Source: Rivibacter subsaxonicus
GTDB taxonomy: Bacteria > Pseudomonadota > Gammaproteobacteria > Burkholderiales > Burkholderiaceae_C
NCBI RefSeq assembly: GCF_004217215.1
Contig: NZ_SHKP01000005.1
Coordinates: 315,501 to 379,500 of the forward strand
Direction of reading: 5' to 3'
Length of the DNA stretch: 64,000 nt
A program made the translations under genes and the position numbers. Below are positions 1-9,973 of this stretch, in pieces. Below the pieces are notes generated by a model. The model ran no database searches and was not told where the DNA came from. It was given only the letters and a program-made list of their open reading frames with translations. Every line of letters begins with the position of its first letter. Within the stretch, counting starts at the first letter, position 1.

Positions 1-781
1 GGTCGACGCCGATGCAGTGGCCACCCACCAAGCCTGGCCGGTACTTCAGGAAGTTCCACTTGGTGCCAGCCGCATCGAGGACCTCGGTGGTGTCGATACC
101 GACCTTCTCGAAGATGATGGCCAGTTCGTTCATCAGCGCGATGTTGAGGTCACGCTGAGTGTTTTCGATCACTTTGCAGGCTTCGGCCGTCTTGATGCAA
201 CTGACCCGGTGGACGCCAGGCTTGACGATGCGCTCGTACAGCGCGGCGACCCGCTCGAGCGTCTCTGGCCCGTCGCCGGCCACCACCTTGACTACCGTCG
301 TCAGCGTGTGCTCGCGATCACCCGGATTGATGCGCTCGGGGCTGTAGCCCACAAAGAAGTCCTGCCGCCATTTCATGCCCGAGGCCTGCTCCAGCACGGG
401 AATGCAGACCTCTTCGGTAGCTCCGGGGTAGACGGTCGATTCGTAGACAACCGTCGTGCCCTTCTTCATGTGCGCGCCGATCGCGCGACTGGCCGAAACG
501 AGCGGTCCGAAATCAGGGATGTGCGCTCCATCGACCGGGGTCGGCACGGCGACGATGATGATGTCGGCCTCGCCGAGCAGCATCGGATCGTCGGTGTACA
601 GCGCGTGCGTCGCGAGCTGCATCTCCGCGTCCGGAATCTCGCGCGACGGGTCGGTGCCGGCCCGGCACTTCTCGACCTTGTGCTTCAGGATGTCGAAGCC
701 GATGGTTCGACCCAGCTTGCCGAACTCCACAACGAGCGGCAGGCCGATGTAGCCCAGCCCGACAACAGCGACGATTGGCAT
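1..781 (-). CDS. UDP-N-acetylhexosamine 6-dehydrogenase, TviB/WbpO family (C-terminus cut by window edge)
   Basis: Oxidises C6 of a UDP-N-acetylhexosamine to the uronic acid with two NAD+, giving precursors for acidic surface polysaccharides. 260 residues are visible of roughly 420 expected; the gene runs off the left edge. The N-terminal Rossmann motif GLGYIGLP is at residues 8-15, VYESTVYPG and [11 protein letters not shown] follow, and GGHCIGVD at the edge carries the catalytic Cys256. The spacing and the run [19 protein letters not shown] match the TviB (Vi antigen) branch rather than UDP-glucose dehydrogenase. The ATG at 781 has a strong GGAGGT ribosome site. It probably supplies the uronic acid used by the operon at 3553-25898 but is transcribed separately from it. 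GlcNAc versus GalNAc preference cannot be read from the sequence. Confidence 0.93.
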   Translation of the reverse strand, partial: MPIVAVVGLGYIGLPLVVEFGKLGRTIGFDILKHKVEKCRAGTDPSREIPDAEMQLATHALYTDDPMLLGEADIIIVAVPTPVDGAHIPDFGPLVSASRAIGAHMKKGTTVVYESTVYPGATEEVCIPVLEQASGMKWRQDFFVGYSPERINPGDREHTLTTVVKVVAGDGPETLERVAALYERIVKPGVHRVSCIKTAEACKVIENTQRDLNIALMNELAIIFEKVGIDTTEVLDAAGTKWNFLKYRPGLVGGHCIGVD

Positions 782-1244
782 GATCCACCTCCCCCATGTG
801 GTGCCATCCGCGGCACTCTCTCGCAGAGGATAGGGGCTCGAACATGCTGTCGCGTTTGCCGTAGGCCACACTTGCCCCCCGCGACCGAAGGGCGCCGATG
901 CCTGATTCCATCAAGGCCCGGCAGGGGCTGATGCAACACGCTCGCCAAGCTGACTGGTGTGAATTGGCAACAGGAGGCGCTGAGCGCGTTTCGAGTTACG
1001 CCACCTGCCGCTCGCCCTCAGGTGCAGCGCAGCATTGAGCATTAAGTCGCAGTTCGGCCCGGCTTCTTGGCCGGCCGGCAAGTCGGGCAATCGCCAACAC
1101 CGGAAACACACGGTTACCAGCGGGGGCGGGCACTTACAGCCCTGGAGCACTGCACGGCAATACTGCGACCGGTAGCCCTCAAGTTGGGGGCGACCGTATG
1201 CCAGTTCCGCATCACGTCCACCGCTCCGCGCACTTCTTCCGATC
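782..1244. other. Intergenic region between divergent genes
   Basis: 463 bp between the start of the dehydrogenase (minus) and the start of the fibronectin-III lipoprotein (plus), so it should hold two divergent promoters. The only clear signal is the GGAGGT ribosome site of the dehydrogenase. I looked for a sigma-54 type TGGCAC-N5-TTGC element and found none. Short GGCCGG palindromes near 1069 are not long enough to call a terminator. No coding signal is convincing on either strand. Confidence 0.5.
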
Positions 1245-2024
<780 letters not shown>

Positions 2025-2053
2025 TCTGGGTCTTGAACGTGAAGCAACTAACC

Positions 2054-3409
2054 ATGAACCGAACTCTCTATCCGTTGCTGATGGCTGCGGTGACCCTGAC
2101 TGCCGGCGCCGCTGAGGCAGCGACGAAGTACGTCCGCCCGGGCGCGACGGGAAGCAACAACGGAAGCGACTGGACCAATGCCTACACCGCGTTGCCTTCG
2201 AGCCTCACGCGCGGTGACGTCTACTACCTGGCGGATGGGAGTTACGGCTCCCGTACGTTCTCCGACGCCAACAGCGGCACAACGGCCATCACGATCAGAA
2301 AAGCGACCGAGACCGACCACGGCACGGACACGGGCTGGTCGAGCACCTATGGCGACGGCCAGGCCATCTTCAGCAACTGGCAGATCTACACGGACTACTA
2401 CGTGTTCGACGGGCAGCGCCGCAACGGCGACTGGCACCTTGGCACCACCTCGCAGTACGGCATTCGTGTTGCCGGTCGCTCTCCCGTGCGCTTGGACAAC
2501 GGTAGCGGCACTGGCGGCGACAGCCTCACGTTCCGCTATATCGACATCCAGGGCGGCGGTCGCGACACCGGGAGCGGCGACGACGTGATCTACGGCTTGG
2601 CCGGTAACAGCAACATCACATTCCAATACTGCGCGCTGCACGACTCCGACCGCACGATCTTCTTGATGCGCGGCAACTGGAAGAACCTGCTGGTCGATCA
2701 CAGCTACATCGCGCGCAACACAAGCACGCCGGCAATCCATGGCGAGATGCTGTCGATGACAGAGAGCACCGACGTCACGTGGAGCAACAACGTGATGGAG
2801 GACATCGAGGGAACGGCGTTCATTGCCGGCCTCAACGGTGGCACCGTTGCGAACTGGAAGATTTTTGGCAACGTCGCGTTCCACTCGGCCGCGTACGCAG
2901 CGGATACCGGCCGCAAGTCGGGCCACAACTTCGGAGTCGCCGGCTTCATCTTCATTGCCAACGACGCCAGCAACAACAACACAGGCAACAACTTCCTCGT
3001 CTACAACAACACCTTCATGAACCTGAAGGGCAGTTACAGCGGGGTTGTCATTCAGAAGGGCTCCGGGCACGAGGTCAAGAACAACATCTGGTACGGGAGC
3101 GTTCGCACGAACAACTCGTTCAGTGGCACGATGAGCCACAACTGGTACTACAACACCCAGCAGGACGGGGATTCGACATCGACCAAGACCGTCTGCACGT
3201 CCAACTGCGACGTGTTCAAGTCGATCACGGGCAAGGACTTCCGCCTGAAGAGTGCGACGCCCGCCGGTACCGCACTCGCGGCGACCCCCTACGGCAAGGA
3301 CGGTGACGGCATCGTGCGCGGCGCCGACGGCACCTGGGATCGTGGTGCCTACGAGTACGGCGGCGCGGTCGTGACGCTGCCGGCCCCGACCAGCCTCACG
3401 GTCAAGTGA
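2054..3409 (+). CDS. Secreted right-handed parallel beta-helix protein (possible polysaccharide lyase or glycan-binding)
   Basis: 451 residues from the ATG at 2054; an in-frame TTG at 2033 would add seven residues but splits the signal peptide less naturally. Residues 1-22 look like a Sec signal peptide ending AEA. The mature protein opens KYVRPGATGSNNGSDWTNAY, typical of secreted beta-helix proteins. It then shows repeated short strands with Asn ladders (NNVMEDIEGTAFIAG, NNTGNNFLVYNNTF, VKNNIWYG). Such folds include lyases of the pectate lyase and alginate lyase type, so processing of the nearby polymer is possible, but I cannot point to catalytic residues. The C-terminus LPAPTSLTVK resembles the first strand of a fibronectin-III domain that is then missing. 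It probably forms an operon with the upstream lipoprotein. Confidence 0.8.
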   Translation: MNRTLYPLLMAAVTLTAGAAEAATKYVRPGATGSNNGSDWTNAYTALPSSLTRGDVYYLADGSYGSRTFSDANSGTTAITIRKATETDHGTDTGWSSTYGDGQAIFSNWQIYTDYYVFDGQRRNGDWHLGTTSQYGIRVAGRSPVRLDNGSGTGGDSLTFRYIDIQGGGRDTGSGDDVIYGLAGNSNITFQYCALHDSDRTIFLMRGNWKNLLVDHSYIARNTSTPAIHGEMLSMTESTDVTWSNNVMEDIEGTAFIAGLNGGTVANWKIFGNVAFHSAAYAADTGRKSGHNFGVAGFIFIANDASNNNTGNNFLVYNNTFMNLKGSYSGVVIQKGSGHEVKNNIWYGSVRTNNSFSGTMSHNWYYNTQQDGDSTSTKTVCTSNCDVFKSITGKDFRLKSATPAGTALAATPYGKDGDGIVRGADGTWDRGAYEYGGAVVTLPAPTSLTVK

Positions 3410-3464
3410 CACATTGAGGCTCGGACCGCAGCAGCTACCTGCCGCGGCCTCGATCGACAAGCAA

Positions 3465-3509
3465 GGAGGGTCATGCGGTCGTCGCCAAGCGACGACTGCA
3501 GGACCCTCC
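3465..3509. terminator. Long hairpin between convergent genes
   Basis: Stem GGAGGGTC / TGC / GTCGTCG with loop CCAAG and matching arms CGACGAC / GCA / GACCCTCC; only single-base mismatches separate the three helical blocks (18 bp paired). It lies between the 3' ends of the beta-helix gene (plus) and the FrhB-like gene (minus), so it probably serves as a bidirectional terminator. There is no clear T tract. Confidence 0.75.
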
Positions 3510-3552
3510 AGTCATTTGCGCGCGCACCACGACCACATCGCGCAACGCCGGC

Positions 3553-4872
3553 TCAGCGCTGCACAGGCGGAACCTGGACACCCAGCGTCGGAGCCTCGCT
3601 GCGCAGCCAGGGGCTGCCCAGCGGCCGGTGGTAGCGGCGCGTGATCACACGACGCGCCGTGCCGATCACGGAGCGCAGCTTGTGGCGCCACGGGATCGCC
3701 AGCCAGTTGCGGAACAGCGCGAAGCCTTCAAAGCGCGGCGCCGGTACGGCGAGCGCTCGCATCGTCCAGATACGCCCCCAGATGGCGCCGCGCTTGAGTT
3801 GCAGTTCGCGCTGCGACATCTGCAACAGCTCGGGCCGGACCGGCTCGAGTCGCACGTAGCCAGCCTCGATCGCCGCACGCACGATCTCGCGCCCGCGCTG
3901 CGTGCGCACGACGACGAGCGACTGACCCGGCTCATCGTCCTCGAGTTCGCGATACCAGGGGTCGCCGCATGCGATGTCGGCGAACTCGCTGGTGCCATCG
4001 GGGCAAAGGTGGCAGCGGTAGGGCCGGTACTTCTGAAGAAAGCCCCAAGCCTCGGCATAGGTCGCGAGATCCCGCCAGGCCTCCGGCTCCCGCTTGAGGC
4101 GAACTGCGAAGCTTCCGGGCCAGCCACGCCCGCGATAGCGCACATCCTCGACCTCGGCCGGGTCGAGCCCATGCTCATGCAACAGGTCGAGCGTGCCCTG
4201 CGTGCTGGGAGTTCCGGCGCAGAAGATCCCGATCGCGAGACCGAGATTGCGCTCCAGGCGCGGCCGGATTGCTCCGGCCTTTCGCACGGCTTCGACGTCG
4301 CAGGGCTTGCCGATGAAGACACAAGGTGCCGGTGCATCCTCGATCCACTCGAGGTGGTCGCAGGGCGACGCCGGCGCGTAGCGCGATCCGGTCGCGGCAA
4401 GAACTTCATCGCGCGTGCGACTGAGCTGCGTCCGGTTGCGCCAGCGCGCCTTCTCGTCACTGCCGATATGCACCAGGCCGTGCATGCCACCGCGTTCGAC
4501 GCAGTACAGCGCAAGTGCGCTGGCAAGTCCGCCCGACGAGCCGTCGCGGCGTAGCGCCGCATCGGCGGCGTGCCCCTCCCAGACTTCCAGCACCGGCCCC
4601 CAACTCGGCGCCAACGCCTTGTTGAACCCCGCCGTCGCCGGCTGGCTGGCATGTGAGATGCCAATACCCGGGCAGACCGTCAGGCAGTCCGTGCAGTCGC
4701 CGCATCCGTTGCCGGTCGACACCGGCCGCAGTCCATCGTCGAGAAGATCAACCATCTGCAGCTTCTTCTCCGGGCAGACCGACACGCACGCGCCGCAACC
4801 GATGCACATGCGATGGCGCGCGACATCGGTCGCGTCATTCAACGTCGGAAGAATCGCGATCGAGTGGTTCAT
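3553..4872 (-). CDS. FrhB-like iron-sulfur protein (coenzyme F420 hydrogenase/dehydrogenase beta-subunit family)
   Basis: 439 residues. Two ferredoxin-type [4Fe-4S] motifs occupy the N-terminus: C23-C26-C29-C33 (CIGCGACVSVCP) and C57-C60-C63-C67. FrhB N- and C-terminal domains follow, with the marker stretches SSGGLASALA, CVFIGKPCDVEA and RCHLCPDG, plus further cysteines that could hold a third cluster. In methanogens this fold binds flavin and moves electrons to F420. Related proteins in bacterial polysaccharide loci have no established substrate. It is the last gene of the glycan operon and its start overlaps the pyruvyl-transferase gene by 4 bp, so the two are translationally coupled. A redox step on a sugar or lipid-linked glycan is an inference. 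Confidence 0.85.
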   Translation of the reverse strand: MNHSIAILPTLNDATDVARHRMCIGCGACVSVCPEKKLQMVDLLDDGLRPVSTGNGCGDCTDCLTVCPGIGISHASQPATAGFNKALAPSWGPVLEVWEGHAADAALRRDGSSGGLASALALYCVERGGMHGLVHIGSDEKARWRNRTQLSRTRDEVLAATGSRYAPASPCDHLEWIEDAPAPCVFIGKPCDVEAVRKAGAIRPRLERNLGLAIGIFCAGTPSTQGTLDLLHEHGLDPAEVEDVRYRGRGWPGSFAVRLKREPEAWRDLATYAEAWGFLQKYRPYRCHLCPDGTSEFADIACGDPWYRELEDDEPGQSLVVVRTQRGREIVRAAIEAGYVRLEPVRPELLQMSQRELQLKRGAIWGRIWTMRALAVPAPRFEGFALFRNWLAIPWRHKLRSVIGTARRVITRRYHRPLGSPWLRSEAPTLGVQVPPVQR

Positions 4873-6215
4873 GCAACGGAGTCCAGCAGGCCAAGCACGC
4901 GTGCGCGCACGGCAGGTATCGCCAGCTCGAGTTGAGCGGCAAGCGTCTCGCGCTCATCGAAGCAGCGTGTGGCGAGTTCCTCGATTGCGGACAACGACTG
5001 CCGGCGCGGATCAGCAACGAAGGCGCCGGCGCCAACGCTGTCGAACACGCCGGCGAACTTGTCGCTGTAGGCGATCCCGACGGTCGGCACCGCCTGCGAC
5101 AAAGCCGCGATGCAGGCGTGCATCCGGGCGCCGACGAACATGTCGCACAACCCGATCACATGCTTGATCTCGCTCTGGTCATACACGCCTCGCGCACGGA
5201 ACAGCCGCCCCGGATACCTCGCACAGAGGCGTGAGTAGATTTCCTCGATGGCGGCGGTGTCGCACTCGTCGTGCGCGCCGAATACATGCGGGACGAGCAA
5301 CACGCGCGCCTGCCTGCGTTCGATAAACAGGGCGATCAGCCGTTCGACCAGCGTTGCGTAGTCGACGCCGAGACCGAACATGTTGCTGCCGCTGTAGCCG
5401 CCGATCATCAGCAGCCCGCTGACGTTGAGACCGACCAGCGGGCCATCCTCGCTCGAGCGCTCGCAAGCGAGACCATCGAGGTCGAGCGCGACTGGCGCCC
5501 GAGGCTCGAGAACGAAGCCCATGTCGGGACAGAAGCGTGCGTGGTCTGTGATCTGGCCGATCTCGGTGACTCCGCCCTCGTCACGCGTATAGACCAGTTG
5601 CGCCCGACGCAGCAACGAACGCGCCATCATTCGGACCATGGGCCGCTGAAACGGTCCGATGGTCTGCGGCAACAGCACCAGCGGCTTTCCGAGCAGGAGA
5701 ATCAGCCACTGCGGCAGCGTCACGTAGAAGAATCGGCCCAGGCCGTAGATGTCGCTGAAGCTGTCGCCGCCCGAGACGGCCAGCGCCAGATCGCAATCGT
5801 CGATCAACGCCAGCCAGCGGTTGCGGCCGATCAGGCGCGCACGCATCTTCGGACCGAACCAGCGCGCAATCACCGCTACCAGCAACAGGCGCGCGATGTT
5901 GTTGCGGAGATGCGGCTTCCAGGAGAAGCGCAGATTGATCAGCGGCACCTCGACGACGCGGCCACCGATCTGAGGGCGATCCACGGTGGCCTCGCGCCCG
6001 TAGTCCAGCAGCAGGACCTCGGCCCGCGGGAAGCGCTGCGCGACGATCGTCAATGCGCCGGCAGCAAGCGCGCCGACGCCCATGTTGCCGGTCCCGAAGC
6101 CGGCACCAAGGAGCAGCACTCTCTTGCGGCGCATGGAGCTGCCGGCGACGGCGCCGGTCCGGGGACTCGGCACGACCGTATCCGCCAGTGGAGTTGCAAT
6201 GTGAGAGGCGTTCAT
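4869..6215 (-). CDS. Polysaccharide pyruvyl transferase family protein
   Basis: 448 residues matching the WcaK/CsaB-like polysaccharide pyruvyl transferase fold. Visible are an early glycine-rich motif LLLGAGFGTGNMGVGALAAG, the strand AVSGGDSFSDIYG, the conserved LLPQTIGPF, a mid-protein YTRDE, and the C-terminal GARMHACIAALSQAVP. The family transfers pyruvate from phosphoenolpyruvate to a sugar as a ketal, adding negative charge to exopolysaccharides. The start at 6215 has TGAGGT just upstream. It follows a glycosyltransferase by 6 bp and overlaps the FrhB-like gene by 4 bp. FrhB/pyruvyl-transferase pairs recur in glycan loci, and some members of this fold may not be true pyruvyl transferases. 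Confidence 0.88.
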   Translation of the reverse strand: MNASHIATPLADTVVPSPRTGAVAGSSMRRKRVLLLGAGFGTGNMGVGALAAGALTIVAQRFPRAEVLLLDYGREATVDRPQIGGRVVEVPLINLRFSWKPHLRNNIARLLLVAVIARWFGPKMRARLIGRNRWLALIDDCDLALAVSGGDSFSDIYGLGRFFYVTLPQWLILLLGKPLVLLPQTIGPFQRPMVRMMARSLLRRAQLVYTRDEGGVTEIGQITDHARFCPDMGFVLEPRAPVALDLDGLACERSSEDGPLVGLNVSGLLMIGGYSGSNMFGLGVDYATLVERLIALFIERRQARVLLVPHVFGAHDECDTAAIEEIYSRLCARYPGRLFRARGVYDQSEIKHVIGLCDMFVGARMHACIAALSQAVPTVGIAYSDKFAGVFDSVGAGAFVADPRRQSLSAIEELATRCFDERETLAAQLELAIPAVRARVLGLLDSVA

Positions 6216-6221
6216 TCGACC

Positions 6222-7184
6222 TCAGCGCGCCGGAGTACCCCTGAGGCCAAGCGACCAGAGCAGCAGGTCGCCGTGCCTCGCCATGAAGTCGCGCGCCCGC
6301 GGCGAGTTCTCGCTCCTGCGCCAGACCCAGAGCGGCAGGCTGGCGGCGCCGACCACGAGGCGCGCGCCGGCGCCGATCGACACCGCGCCGCGGTAGGCGA
6401 GCGCGCGCACCGGTCCGAAGTTCTTGCGCAGGAAGTAGTAGTTCGAGGCGCGCTGGAACAGCGGTGCGAAGCTGCGTCCCTTCTTGCGGCTGGCTGCGCC
6501 TTCGTGGTGATAGATCACCTCGGTCGCCAGGTAGTAGAGCTGCAATTGAAGACGGCCAAGACGGCAGCAGAGATCGAGATCCTCGCCATACATGAAGAGC
6601 TGCTCGTCAAAGCCACCCAACTGCTCGACGAGTTCGCGCCGAACCATCATGCAGGCTCCCGACAGGCAGTCGACCACGCGGCTGTCTTCGTGGTCCCAGT
6701 AGCCCAGTTCACGCGCACTGAACAGACGGCTGCTCGGGAACACGCGGTCGAGCAGCAGCATCGAGGACAGCTCGTTGCGCGGCGACGGGAAGGCGCTCGC
6801 GCAAGTCAGTTGGATCGAGCCATCGGAGTTCAGGATCCGGCATCCGACTGCGCCGCTCGCGGGGTCGCGCTGCAAGAACTGCCACATGCCGGCCACCGCG
6901 TTGGTCACCAGCTCGGTGTCAGGGTTGAGATAGAGAACGAAGTCGCCGGTCGCGTGCCGCGCCGCGAGATTGCTGCCGCGCGCAAAGCCGAGATTGGCCC
7001 CCGCCGCCACCAGCTTCACCTGCGGGAACTGTTGGCCCACCATTGCCGCGCTGCCATCGGAGGATTCGTTGTCGACGACGATCACTTCGTAGTCGATGCC
7101 CTCGGTGCAGCTCGCGATCGAACGCAGGCACGCGCGCAACAACTCGCGGGTGTTCCAGTTGACGATGCAGATCGAGACGTCCAT
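6222..7184 (-). CDS. Glycosyltransferase family 2
   Basis: 320 residues from the ATG at 7184, which shares its A with the TGA stop of the asparagine-synthase gene (TGATG), so translation is coupled. It opens VSICIVNWNTRELLRACLRS and has the nucleotide-binding VDNESSDGS and an NPDTE motif in place of the usual DxD, as in rhamnosyltransferase-like GT2 enzymes. SGACMMVRRE and EDLDLCCRLG follow in the acceptor half. It adds one sugar from an activated donor to the growing repeat unit on the cytoplasmic face. Longer upstream reading in the same frame lies inside the asparagine-synthase gene and is not coding. Confidence 0.9.
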   Translation of the reverse strand: MDVSICIVNWNTRELLRACLRSIASCTEGIDYEVIVVDNESSDGSAAMVGQQFPQVKLVAAGANLGFARGSNLAARHATGDFVLYLNPDTELVTNAVAGMWQFLQRDPASGAVGCRILNSDGSIQLTCASAFPSPRNELSSMLLLDRVFPSSRLFSARELGYWDHEDSRVVDCLSGACMMVRRELVEQLGGFDEQLFMYGEDLDLCCRLGRLQLQLYYLATEVIYHHEGAASRKKGRSFAPLFQRASNYYFLRKNFGPVRALAYRGAVSIGAGARLVVGAASLPLWVWRRSENSPRARDFMARHGDLLLWSLGLRGTPAR

Positions 7185-9064
7185 CACGCGCCCCTCATGA
7201 AGCGACGGTGCCACATCTCGAAGGACACCAGCAGATAGATGTGCCGCATGTAGTTTTCTCGACCCTGGCCATGCAGGTCGACCAGCCGACGGACATAGTC
7301 GACATCGAAGTACTGGCGGATCGACGAGTCGGCGCTGAACAGCGCCGACTCGACATGCTGAAGCAGCTTCGAGCGCAGCCACTGCTGCACCGGATTGTCG
7401 AAACCCTTCTTCTTGCGATGCACGACGGCCGGCGGTAGCCAGCGCTCGAGCGCTTTCTTGTGCAGGTACTTGCCGCTGGAGGAGCGCAACTTGTAGCGCG
7501 TCGGCAGCGTCTCGACGAACTCGACCAGGCGGCGGTCGAGGAACGGCACGCGCGACTCGATCGAGTTGGCCATCGACATCTTGTCGTTCACCATCAGCAG
7601 GTCGTCCGGCAGGCTCGCTCTGGTGTCCATGTAGAGCATCTGGCTCACCGGGTCCATCGACGCGACATCGCGCTGCAGGTGGGCCAGCGCCTCGCGCGCC
7701 TCGTAGGCCTGGTAGCCGATCTCGGCACGCATGTCCTGGCTGAACAGCCGCGAGCGCATTTCCGGCGTGAAGAAGGAGTAGATCTTGGTGAAGCGCGTGA
7801 GGTCGTCTGGCTCATCGAGCGTCGCCACGCCGCGCTTGAGCCGCTCGTTGCGCGGCAGCGCCTGCACCGCCGGCTTGATCAGCCCGCCGGTCAGCCAGCG
7901 CGGCAGTCGCCGGTAGCTCTCCGACAACTGGACGCCCAGGTGGCGCTGGTATCCGGCCCAGGGCTCGTCGGCTCCTTGGCCGGTGAGTACGACCTTCACC
8001 CGGCGGCTCGCGATCAGGCTGACAAAGTAGAACGCCGCCGCGCTCTCGTTGCCGACCGGTTCCTCGAGATCCCACATGTAGCGCTCGAAGTACTGCTCGT
8101 AGTCCGAGGCGCCGACGATCATCTGCTCGTGATCGGTGCCGAAGTGCCGGGCGAGGTCGCTCGCATCGTCCGTCTCGTTGCTCTTCTCCCCACCTTCGAA
8201 GCCGATCGTGAAGGTGTGGATCCGGCCGGTGAGCTGGCGGCGCATGGCCGACAGCAGCGAGGCCGAGTCGACGCCGGAACTGAGGAACAGACCCACCGGC
8301 ACGTCGCTGCGCAGTTGCAGGCGCACGGCACTGTCGACCAGCTCGAGGTACTCCTCGATCAGCGCGCCCTCGTTGGGGTCGCTAAGGTGCTTCGGCACCC
8401 AGTTCCAAAAGCGCCGGATCGATATGCCGGCCTGGTCGGCGACCATGAAGTGGCCCGGAGGCAGCTTGCTGATGCCCGAGAACAGCGTGCGCGGCGATGG
8501 CACGTAGCGGAAAGTGAAAAGTTCGCCGAGCGCACGCAGGTCGACATCGCGCGTGCAGTCCGGGTAGGACAGAAGCGACTTGACCTCTGAGCCGAACAGC
8601 AGCGTGTTGCCGGTGCGGTGGTAGTAAAGCGGCTTGACGCCGAGATGATCGCGCGCAAGAAAGAGGCGCCGCTCGCGGCCATCCCACAGCGCGAAGGAGA
8701 ACATCCCGTTGAACCGGTTCAGGCAGTCCGTTCCCCACTGCTCGTAGGCATGGACGATGACCTCGGTATCGGACCTGGTCTTGAAGCGATGGCCGGCGGC
8801 GATGAGCTCGTCGCGGAGTTCGATGAAGTTGTAGATCTCGCCGTTGAAGACGACCTGGATGCTGTCGTCTTCGTTGCCTATCGGCTGGCTCCCGCCTTCG
8901 AGATCGATGATGCTGAGCCGCCGGTGGCCGAGCCCGATTGCGCCGTCGACGAACAGGCCCGAACCGTCGGGGCCGCGGTGATGCAGGGTGTCGGTCATCG
9001 ACTGCAGACGGTCGCGATCGACCGGAGCACCGTCCAGATTGAAGATTCCGCTGATTCCGCACAT
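7184..9064 (-). CDS. asnB: Asparagine synthase (glutamine-hydrolysing)-type amidotransferase of the glycan operon
   Basis: 626 residues beginning MCGISGIFN, so Cys2 is the glutaminase nucleophile. The N-terminal Ntn domain shows HHRGPDGSG and the synthetase half has the PP-loop LSSGVDSASL and LTGQGADEPWAGY. Length and order fit the AsnB class, and resemble the amidotransferases found in exopolysaccharide loci such as the exosortase-A-associated ones. Within an operon making acetamido-uronic acids its likely job is ATP-dependent amidation of a uronic-acid carboxyl to the uronamide, by analogy with WbpS and Bordetella O-antigen. Free asparagine synthesis cannot be excluded. In-frame sequence upstream of 9064 is not coding, as the family must start Met-Cys. 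Confidence 0.93.
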   Translation of the reverse strand: MCGISGIFNLDGAPVDRDRLQSMTDTLHHRGPDGSGLFVDGAIGLGHRRLSIIDLEGGSQPIGNEDDSIQVVFNGEIYNFIELRDELIAAGHRFKTRSDTEVIVHAYEQWGTDCLNRFNGMFSFALWDGRERRLFLARDHLGVKPLYYHRTGNTLLFGSEVKSLLSYPDCTRDVDLRALGELFTFRYVPSPRTLFSGISKLPPGHFMVADQAGISIRRFWNWVPKHLSDPNEGALIEEYLELVDSAVRLQLRSDVPVGLFLSSGVDSASLLSAMRRQLTGRIHTFTIGFEGGEKSNETDDASDLARHFGTDHEQMIVGASDYEQYFERYMWDLEEPVGNESAAAFYFVSLIASRRVKVVLTGQGADEPWAGYQRHLGVQLSESYRRLPRWLTGGLIKPAVQALPRNERLKRGVATLDEPDDLTRFTKIYSFFTPEMRSRLFSQDMRAEIGYQAYEAREALAHLQRDVASMDPVSQMLYMDTRASLPDDLLMVNDKMSMANSIESRVPFLDRRLVEFVETLPTRYKLRSSSGKYLHKKALERWLPPAVVHRKKKGFDNPVQQWLRSKLLQHVESALFSADSSIRQYFDVDYVRRLVDLHGQGRENYMRHIYLLVSFEMWHRRFMRGA

Positions 9065-9083
9065 TGCTTCGCTGCCCTGTCGA

Positions 9084-9959
9084 TTAGCTAGGTTCCTGGG
9101 CGCGCGTGCGACCACCCAGCAGCCGACGGTTGAGCATCGACCGGTAGTAGCGCGCTTCGGCATCGCTGACCAGCCGCTGGCGGCGCGCGACGAGCGGCAC
9201 CAGGTAGCCGGTCAGCATCGCAGCGCCGCCAAGCAGGTAGGGCTTGGCTGTGCAGGCTCGGTGCGCCACTTTCGCGAGCAGGAACATGGGGCCCCCGCCG
9301 GTCTGGTAGTAGATCTCGCCGTGGAAGCGATGCGTGCTCAAGCTGCCCATCGCCGCCCCTTCCGGCTTGAGGTGGCGAAAGCGTATGTCGTCAAAGTGAC
9401 CGGTGCGCCAACCTAGGAGTCCGGCACGGATCTCGTCGACCGTATCCCAGCCCTTCCTGGCGACGAAGCCGCCGATCTGCTCGAAGCACCGGCGCCGCAC
9501 GACCTTCGATGCACCGGCCGCGTGGTAGGTCGGCATCGAAACGGGCTCCCACCGGCCCTGGTGCTCTTCGCAATAGACGCCAGAGGCGATGCCCCAGCGT
9601 GGATCGGCCTGCATGCGCCCGACCACGCGTTCGAAGTAGTCGGGCTCGAGCTCGACGTCGCCGTCGAGCTTGACCACGAACTCGTAGTCGAGCTCGGGAT
9701 CGAGCGCCGCAAGCCCCAGGCTGAAGGCCTCCACCTCCGCGCTGCCCAAGCGACGACGGGTCGACCCGGTGGAGACGACGTCGATCCAGTCGACGCCGCC
9801 CATCATCTCGCGGACGATCTGCGCGGTGCGGTCAGTCGAGCCATCGTCGACGATGAGCCAACGCAGTGGTCGGTGGGTCTGCCCGAGTACCGATGCAACA
9901 GTCCTCGCGATGAAGCTCTCCTCATCGCGGACGGGAGTAACGATCACGTACGGAGCCAT
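9084..9959 (-). CDS. Glycosyltransferase family 2
   Basis: 291 residues with an N-terminal GT-A domain: VTPVRDEESFIARTVASVLGQ, the sugar-nucleotide motif VDDGSTDRT and the metal-binding DGD in VKLDGDVELEP. The C-terminal part has VVRRRCFEQIGGF and a GWDTVDE acidic motif. It transfers a sugar to the lipid-linked repeat unit. The ATG is preceded by GAGGA at good spacing. It lies 13 bp downstream of the deacetylase gene and 19 bp before asnB, within the same operon. The donor and linkage are not predictable. Confidence 0.9.
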   Translation of the reverse strand: MAPYVIVTPVRDEESFIARTVASVLGQTHRPLRWLIVDDGSTDRTAQIVREMMGGVDWIDVVSTGSTRRRLGSAEVEAFSLGLAALDPELDYEFVVKLDGDVELEPDYFERVVGRMQADPRWGIASGVYCEEHQGRWEPVSMPTYHAAGASKVVRRRCFEQIGGFVARKGWDTVDEIRAGLLGWRTGHFDDIRFRHLKPEGAAMGSLSTHRFHGEIYYQTGGGPMFLLAKVAHRACTAKPYLLGGAAMLTGYLVPLVARRQRLVSDAEARYYRSMLNRRLLGGRTRAQEPS

Positions 9960-9973
9960 GCTGTCCTCGGCCT

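Noticed and set aside
782-1244. Sigma-54 promoter upstream of glycan-region genes
   Set aside because: Searched by eye for TGGCAC-N5-TTGC in the long intergenic regions (782-1244, 25899-26388, 28066-28476); the best candidates kept only two of seven bases of the -24 element.
5271-7238. 655-residue plus-strand reading frame
   Set aside because: It runs antisense to the pyruvyl-transferase and glycosyltransferase genes, which have clear family motifs. Its composition is Arg/Gln/His/Ala-rich with no motifs, as expected from a G/C codon-bias shadow.
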